The notes beneath the pieces were generated by a model. It had not been told where the DNA came from. It was given only the letters and a program-made list of their open reading frames with translations, and searched no databases. Of a stretch of 64,000 nucleotides of DNA, positions 59,360 through 64,000 are shown piece after piece (position 1 is the first letter of the stretch; the number at the start of each line of letters is the position of its first letter). The translations under genes and the position numbers were made by a program. This stretch comes from Chamaecrista fasciculata (taxonomy: Eukaryota; Streptophyta; Magnoliopsida; Fabales; Fabaceae): the NCBI GenBank assembly GCA_003254925.1, contig QANZ01042480.1, forward strand, positions 201,393 through 265,392. The letters run 5' to 3'.

Positions 59360-62300
59360 TGTATTTTGTATGTTGTATTTTGTATCTGGGCTGTACACGT
59401 GTACATCTGTAATTTCTCCTTGTATAGCTGTAACAATTCATTCCCTATATAATACAGTCTGGTATAGTGGTATCACTATCCAGAACATTCCTATTTTCAT
59501 ATCAGATTCTCTCTTGGTATCAGAGCCCATGGCGTCTAGCTCTGCAACTTCCGCAAATTCCTCGCCTGCCCTAACCACCTCTCCTTCACCTTCATCTTTT
59601 CCTTCCGCCGCCATTGTTGCCCCTTCCACTCGTACCTACACCATTTTTGGCTCTTCGAATCAGTCTGTCTCTGTAAAACTGGATCGCTCTAATTACCTCT
59701 TCTGGGAGTCTCTTGTTCTTCCGTTAATCGAGGGAAACATGCTGGTTTCCCACATTGATGGCAGCGGTGTTCCTCCGTCGCGTTTTCTCTCCGACGGTAC
59801 TCCGAATCCTGCTCATGCTGAGTGGCTTTCGATTGATCGCTTACTTGTTGGTTTTTTGCGAGGTGCTATGACTCAGGAGATCGGCACGAGCTTGCTGCAT
59901 TGTCGTACTGCTCGGGATCTCTGGGAAGCTGCTCGCGCTCTCACCTGTGCTTCGCTGCAGTCGCGCGTGATGATGCTCAAGCAGGAGCTTCACAAGATTC
60001 GCAAACAGGGGATGAGTATGGTCGACTATCTCGCCAAAGTTAAGAATCTCTCTGATCAGCTGACGTTAGCTGGTGCCCCTGTTCCGCTCGCTGATCTTAT
60101 TATGCATACCTTTGTTGGTTTGGATGGTGAATACACCCCTCTTACTGTTGTTTTGCTTAGAACTCCTAATTTAACTTGGATTGAGATGCAGTCAGAACTT
60201 CTTGCTTTTGAGAGTCGCTTGGAGCAGATTCATCAAGCCGCTGTTCTTCCGGCTACTCCAACAGCCAATCTTGCTCAGAAGGATGTCTCAGACTCTTCTC
60301 GGAATGCCAACTGGCGTGGTTCTCGTGGCACTGGTGCTCGTGGTCGTCGTGGGGGGTCTCGTGGTCGCCGTGGAGGTTATCATCAGTCCTCTGCTGCTTC
60401 GAACTCAGGTGGTAACTCAGGTGGTAATCGTCCGTTTTGTCATTTATGCGAACGTTATGGTCATGTGGTTGCAAACTGTTTTCATCGATTTGATCGTAAT
60501 TTCCAGCCACCTACATACCCTCCTAATTACACTAATTCTTCGCCACAAGCTCTCTATGCTACTCCACAGGTTGTTGGTGACCCATCGTGGTATTTTGACA
60601 GTGGGGCAAGTCATCATGTAACCCCACATTCTGCTCAGTTGGACCATTTTGTGCCAGGTAACTCCTCATTATACACTTGCACTGGAGATAAGACACCAGT
60701 CACTGGTATTGGAACCACTACACTTCGCACACCTTATAGTAGTTTATTGCTCAAGAATGTTTTAGTTGTGCCTGCTGCTACTAAGAACCTGTTGAGTGTG
60801 CAAAAGTTAGCTCAAGATAATCATGTTGATGTTCATTTTTCTGACTCTAAGTGTATTGTGAAGGACAAGATGACCAGTCAGTCATTAGCTCAAGGGACTC
60901 CAACCCACGGGATGTATCAACTGAGTAATACTGACAGGGCTATTCCACAGGCATGTTTGGCACATACAAAGAAGGATCATGAGTTTCTACAGTGGCACTA
61001 CAAACTTGGACACCCTAGTGATAGAATTGTTACTCAAGTTTTGAATAAGTGTAATTTGAAATTGTCTCATACTAAGACTATTTGTGAAGCATGTCAATGT
61101 GGGAAATCTAAATTTCTTCCGTTTCCTAAATCTATGTCTCATGCGAAAAATCCGTTAGAATTAATTCACACTGACCTTTGGGGGCCTTCTCCTACATTAT
61201 CTGTTCATGGTTATCGATATTATGTGTTGTTCATTGATGATTTTAGTCGGTTCACTTGGATATACCCACTTAGACATAAAGGTGAAACTGTTAATGCCTT
61301 TAATGTGTTCAAGTTGTATGCAGAGAACAAGTTTAATGCTAAGATTAAGATGATTCAGTGTGATAATGGGGGAGAATACAAACCATTAGTGCCTATATGT
61401 CAGCAAGCAGGAATAGAAATGAGATTTACTTGTCCATATACGTCTGAACAAAATGGAAGGGCTGAACGGAAACATAGACATGTCGTTGAGATGGGATTAA
61501 CTTTGTTAGCTCATGCTAAATTACCCCTGACTTACTGGTTTGATGCATTTCAGACAGCAGTGTTTTTGATAAACAGACTTCCCACACCTGTTTTGCATAA
61601 TTCTACTCCTCTTTTTCAATTATTTCAAGAAGAACCCAATTATAGAGAATTCCAACCATTCGGGTGTACTTGTTTTCCATGCCTAAAACCTTACAATGAA
61701 CACAAGTTTCAATATCATAGTCAGAAATGTGTTTACCTGGGTCCAGCTTCTCAACAAAAAGGATTCAAGTGTCTTAGCTCTACTGGCAGGATTTATATTT
61801 CTCGTCATGTAGTTTTTGACTCGACTTGTTTTCCATGTGCAGAAGGTTTTTTGAATAGGCATGCTCCTTCAGTTGCAAATGATGTTATTATCCCCTTTCC
61901 TGTTCAGCAAATGCAGAGGGTACAGGTTCAAGATGGTAGTGATGGTCGAAGGACATTAAATGCATCCCAAACGGCTACTTCAACGGCTAGAAGGTTGAGT
62001 TTTGTGTCTCCAGGAAGCACATCTGCTGGCCGTTCGATTACTCCTTCCCTTCATACATCTGAACCGTCCGATTCTGCATGTGCTGCCCAAGATGCCACAA
62101 TTAGTTTAATGAAGTCACGTGCCATAAACCAGTCTTCCTCTCCTTCATGTGAGCAACATGACGTTGGGCCTAAAGTTACACAAGCCCAACTCCCTCCACA
62201 TCACATGGTGACACGGGCCAAAGCTGGTATAACTAAGCCCAAAATTCCTTATGTTGGACTCATTTCAGCAAGCTCCATTATACAAAAACCTAGTGGTGAT

Positions 62301-64000
62301 CCCTTGCTGCACATTGAGCCACGAAACACATCTGAAGCTCTTTCTTCTCCAAGTTGGAAGGCTGCCATGGAAGCTGAGTTTCGAGCTCTCCAAACGAATA
62401 AAACATGGTTTCTTGTTCCGCCATCTAAGAGTCAAAAAGTTGTTGATTCTAAATGGGTGTACAAGATCAAATACAACACAGATGGTTCGATACTCAAGCA
62501 TAAAGCTCGCCTTGTTGCAAAAGGGTTCCAACAAGTTCCTGGAGTTGACTTCGGAGAAACTTTTAGCCCGGTCATTAAAGCTACTACTGTGCGTGTGGTT
62601 CTTACATTGGCTGTTACCTTTGGATGGCCAGTTCGCCAATTGGATGTCAACAACGCATTCTTGAATGGCTATCTCAAAGAAGATGTTTTTATGAAGCAAC
62701 CGGATGGATTTCAGGATCCTGAGCGACCTCAGCATGTGTGCAAGTTAGTGAAAGCACTTTATGGACTGAAGCAAGCTCCCAGGGCATGGTTTGACAGATT
62801 GAGACATACTCTTCTAGCTTGGGGTTTTCAAAATTCTAAGAGTGATGTTTCTCTGTTCTTCTTGCGCACTGCTACTCTGACTATTTTTATTCTTATATAT
62901 GTTGATGATATCTTGATTACTGGAAATAACTCAGCTTATCTCACTGAATTTATTAAAAAGCTTCATTTGATGTTTGCCTTGAAGGATATGGGTCCACTGA
63001 GTTATTTCTTGGGCATTGAGGCACATAGAAGCAGTGCTGGAATTTATTTGAGTCAGAGTAAGTATATTAGTGATGTGTTAAAGAGGTTCAATATGGCTAA
63101 TTGTGCTGCTGTCCCAACTCCCATGGTTACAGGGAGAAAGTTTACTGCTAATGGTGGAAAACCTATGGAGGATCCTTATTTGTACAGGAGAGCAATTGGG
63201 TCCTTGCAATATTTGACAACAACACGCCCTGATATTTCTTTTGCAGTGAACAAATTGAGTCAATTCCTTGCTAATCCCACTGATGTTCATTTTGCTGGGG
63301 TTAAGAGAATTATGCGTTACTTGCAAGGAACTAAGGATGATGGGTTACTCATTAAACCTGTTGGCTCTCTTAAATTGGTTGCTTTTACTGATGCGGACTG
63401 GGCCACGGATCTTGATGACAGGAAATCTATTGGTGGTATGTGTTCTTATTTAGGGAACACTTTAGTGTCTTGGTCCTCACGAAAGCAAAAGGTTGTTTCT
63501 CGGTCTAGCACAGAATCTGAGTATAGAGCCTTGGCCGATTGTGCTGCTGAACTGAAATGGCTGAAATCGTTACTCACTGAACTTGGTCTTGTCATCAAGC
63601 AACCTTCAATGGTTTGGTGTGATAACTTAAGTGCCAAGTCTTTAGCTGCCAACCCTGTACAGCACGCAAGGAGCAAGCACATAGAGATCGATGTGCACTT
63701 CGTTCGGGATATGATTCTTTCAGGGCAGCTTGATGTTCACTATGTTCCTTCTTCGTTGCAGGTCGCTGACTGTCTCACTAAAGCACTTGCACAAGACCAG
63801 TTTGAAAAGAATCGTAGCAAGCTAGGACTCTGTACAGTGCCGTCTAGCTTGAAGGGGAGAGTTAGAGCAGAAGGATAAATTAGCAATTGTGTATTTTATA
63901 TATTGTATGTTGTATCTGGGCTGTACACGTGTACGTCTGTAATTACTCTTTGTATAGCTGTAACAATTCATTCCCTATATAATACAGACTGGTATAGTGG
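59360..64000 (+). mobile_element. copia LTR retrotransposon, apparently intact, running off the window
   Basis: A 5' LTR of about 150 bp (about 59360-59513) is followed by the canonical primer site TTGGTATCAGAGCC at 59514-59527, then a single long ORF. A purine tract, GAAGGGGAGAG (63851-63861), precedes a 3' LTR copy that continues past the window end. The shared LTR part (GTATCTGGGCTGTACACGTG...) differs at about four of some 88 positions. The two LTR heads do not align well, and one undetermined base sits at 59359, so the exact 5' border is unclear. The right target duplication is outside the window. Confidence 0.85.
59529..63878 (+). CDS. copia gag-pol polyprotein, 1449 residues, no frame breaks
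   Basis: I chose the ATG directly after the primer site (MASSSATSANSSPAL). Counting residues from there: gag (about 40-240), a zinc knuckle CHLCERYGHVVANC (about 300), and aspartic protease WYFDSGASHHVTP (about 350). GAG-pre-integrase (HYKLGHPSDRI..CEACQCGKSK) comes next. Integrase has LIHTDLWGPSP, FIDDFSRFTW, QCDNGGEYKPL and SEQNGRAERKHRHV. Reverse transcriptase has HKARLVAKGFQQVPGVDFGE, VRQLDVNNAFLNGYL, ALYGLKQAPRAWFD and the catalytic IYVDDILITG. RNase H has SRSSTESEYRALADCAAELK, HIEIDVHFVRDMI and VADCLTKAL. All catalytic motifs are present. It is the only mobile element here that looks able to encode all its own enzymes. Confidence 0.93.
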   Translation: MASSSATSANSSPALTTSPSPSSFPSAAIVAPSTRTYTIFGSSNQSVSVKLDRSNYLFWESLVLPLIEGNMLVSHIDGSGVPPSRFLSDGTPNPAHAEWLSIDRLLVGFLRGAMTQEIGTSLLHCRTARDLWEAARALTCASLQSRVMMLKQELHKIRKQGMSMVDYLAKVKNLSDQLTLAGAPVPLADLIMHTFVGLDGEYTPLTVVLLRTPNLTWIEMQSELLAFESRLEQIHQAAVLPATPTANLAQKDVSDSSRNANWRGSRGTGARGRRGGSRGRRGGYHQSSAASNSGGNSGGNRPFCHLCERYGHVVANCFHRFDRNFQPPTYPPNYTNSSPQALYATPQVVGDPSWYFDSGASHHVTPHSAQLDHFVPGNSSLYTCTGDKTPVTGIGTTTLRTPYSSLLLKNVLVVPAATKNLLSVQKLAQDNHVDVHFSDSKCIVKDKMTSQSLAQGTPTHGMYQLSNTDRAIPQACLAHTKKDHEFLQWHYKLGHPSDRIVTQVLNKCNLKLSHTKTICEACQCGKSKFLPFPKSMSHAKNPLELIHTDLWGPSPTLSVHGYRYYVLFIDDFSRFTWIYPLRHKGETVNAFNVFKLYAENKFNAKIKMIQCDNGGEYKPLVPICQQAGIEMRFTCPYTSEQNGRAERKHRHVVEMGLTLLAHAKLPLTYWFDAFQTAVFLINRLPTPVLHNSTPLFQLFQEEPNYREFQPFGCTCFPCLKPYNEHKFQYHSQKCVYLGPASQQKGFKCLSSTGRIYISRHVVFDSTCFPCAEGFLNRHAPSVANDVIIPFPVQQMQRVQVQDGSDGRRTLNASQTATSTARRLSFVSPGSTSAGRSITPSLHTSEPSDSACAAQDATISLMKSRAINQSSSPSCEQHDVGPKVTQAQLPPHHMVTRAKAGITKPKIPYVGLISASSIIQKPSGDPLLHIEPRNTSEALSSPSWKAAMEAEFRALQTNKTWFLVPPSKSQKVVDSKWVYKIKYNTDGSILKHKARLVAKGFQQVPGVDFGETFSPVIKATTVRVVLTLAVTFGWPVRQLDVNNAFLNGYLKEDVFMKQPDGFQDPERPQHVCKLVKALYGLKQAPRAWFDRLRHTLLAWGFQNSKSDVSLFFLRTATLTIFILIYVDDILITGNNSAYLTEFIKKLHLMFALKDMGPLSYFLGIEAHRSSAGIYLSQSKYISDVLKRFNMANCAAVPTPMVTGRKFTANGGKPMEDPYLYRRAIGSLQYLTTTRPDISFAVNKLSQFLANPTDVHFAGVKRIMRYLQGTKDDGLLIKPVGSLKLVAFTDADWATDLDDRKSIGGMCSYLGNTLVSWSSRKQKVVSRSSTESEYRALADCAAELKWLKSLLTELGLVIKQPSMVWCDNLSAKSLAANPVQHARSKHIEIDVHFVRDMILSGQLDVHYVPSSLQVADCLTKALAQDQFEKNRSKLGLCTVPSSLKGRVRAEG

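Overview
This is plant nuclear DNA, almost certainly from a eudicot. It is AT-rich, its genes carry introns with GT..AG borders, and it holds a canonical plant miR171 hairpin. The plant gene families RAD52-2, U2A', an ER FES1/SIL1-type factor and an HGSNAT-like protein are all present, as are many typical plant transposons. I could not assign a species from the sequence alone. No prokaryotic, plastid or mitochondrial genes, rRNA genes or CRISPR arrays were seen.

Layout. 1-3.7 kb: AT-rich flank and a MIR171 locus on the plus strand (hairpin 3237-3333). 3.7-14.2 kb: a transposon-dense block. It holds a tRNA-derived SINE, a TIR element with a flanking repeat, a 3.7-kb hAT transposon with a decayed transposase gene, a GC-rich MITE, a Mutator-like TIR element containing an RNase H retro-relic, and a nested MITE pair just upstream of RAD52-2. 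14.3-31.4 kb: the gene-rich core. RAD52-2 (plus, 4 exons) is followed by an ER Hsp70 nucleotide-exchange factor (minus, 7 exons). That gene is divergent from U2A' (plus, at least 7 exons), across a 1.1-kb shared upstream region. A MITE and a decayed copia element lie in the last intron or 3' flank of U2A'. 31.4-53.4 kb: gene-poor. It holds two non-autonomous relatives of the hAT element, a very long hairpin repeat, several MITEs, an orphan ATG18-like exon fragment, and a 5'-truncated LINE whose RNase H domain is split by an RT-less copia element with a perfect 5-bp target duplication. SINEs follow. 53.4-59.3 kb: an HGSNAT-like membrane acetyltransferase gene (plus, 13 exons). 59.3-64 kb: an apparently intact copia element in the same orientation, starting about 84 bp after the HGSNAT-like stop codon; its 3' LTR runs off the window.

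The host genes are unrelated housekeeping functions: plastid DNA maintenance, ER chaperone cycling, splicing, and a membrane acetyltransferase. They do not form a pathway. Most of the unusual content is the layered mobile-element history, much of which can be read from precise target-site duplications. I did not find a convincing new multi-gene system. The best leads are the hAT family with three related members, the RT-less copia inside a LINE, a SINE family with clear target duplications, the composite RNase H retro-relic, and a roughly 250-bp-arm inverted repeat that could be a small-RNA source.
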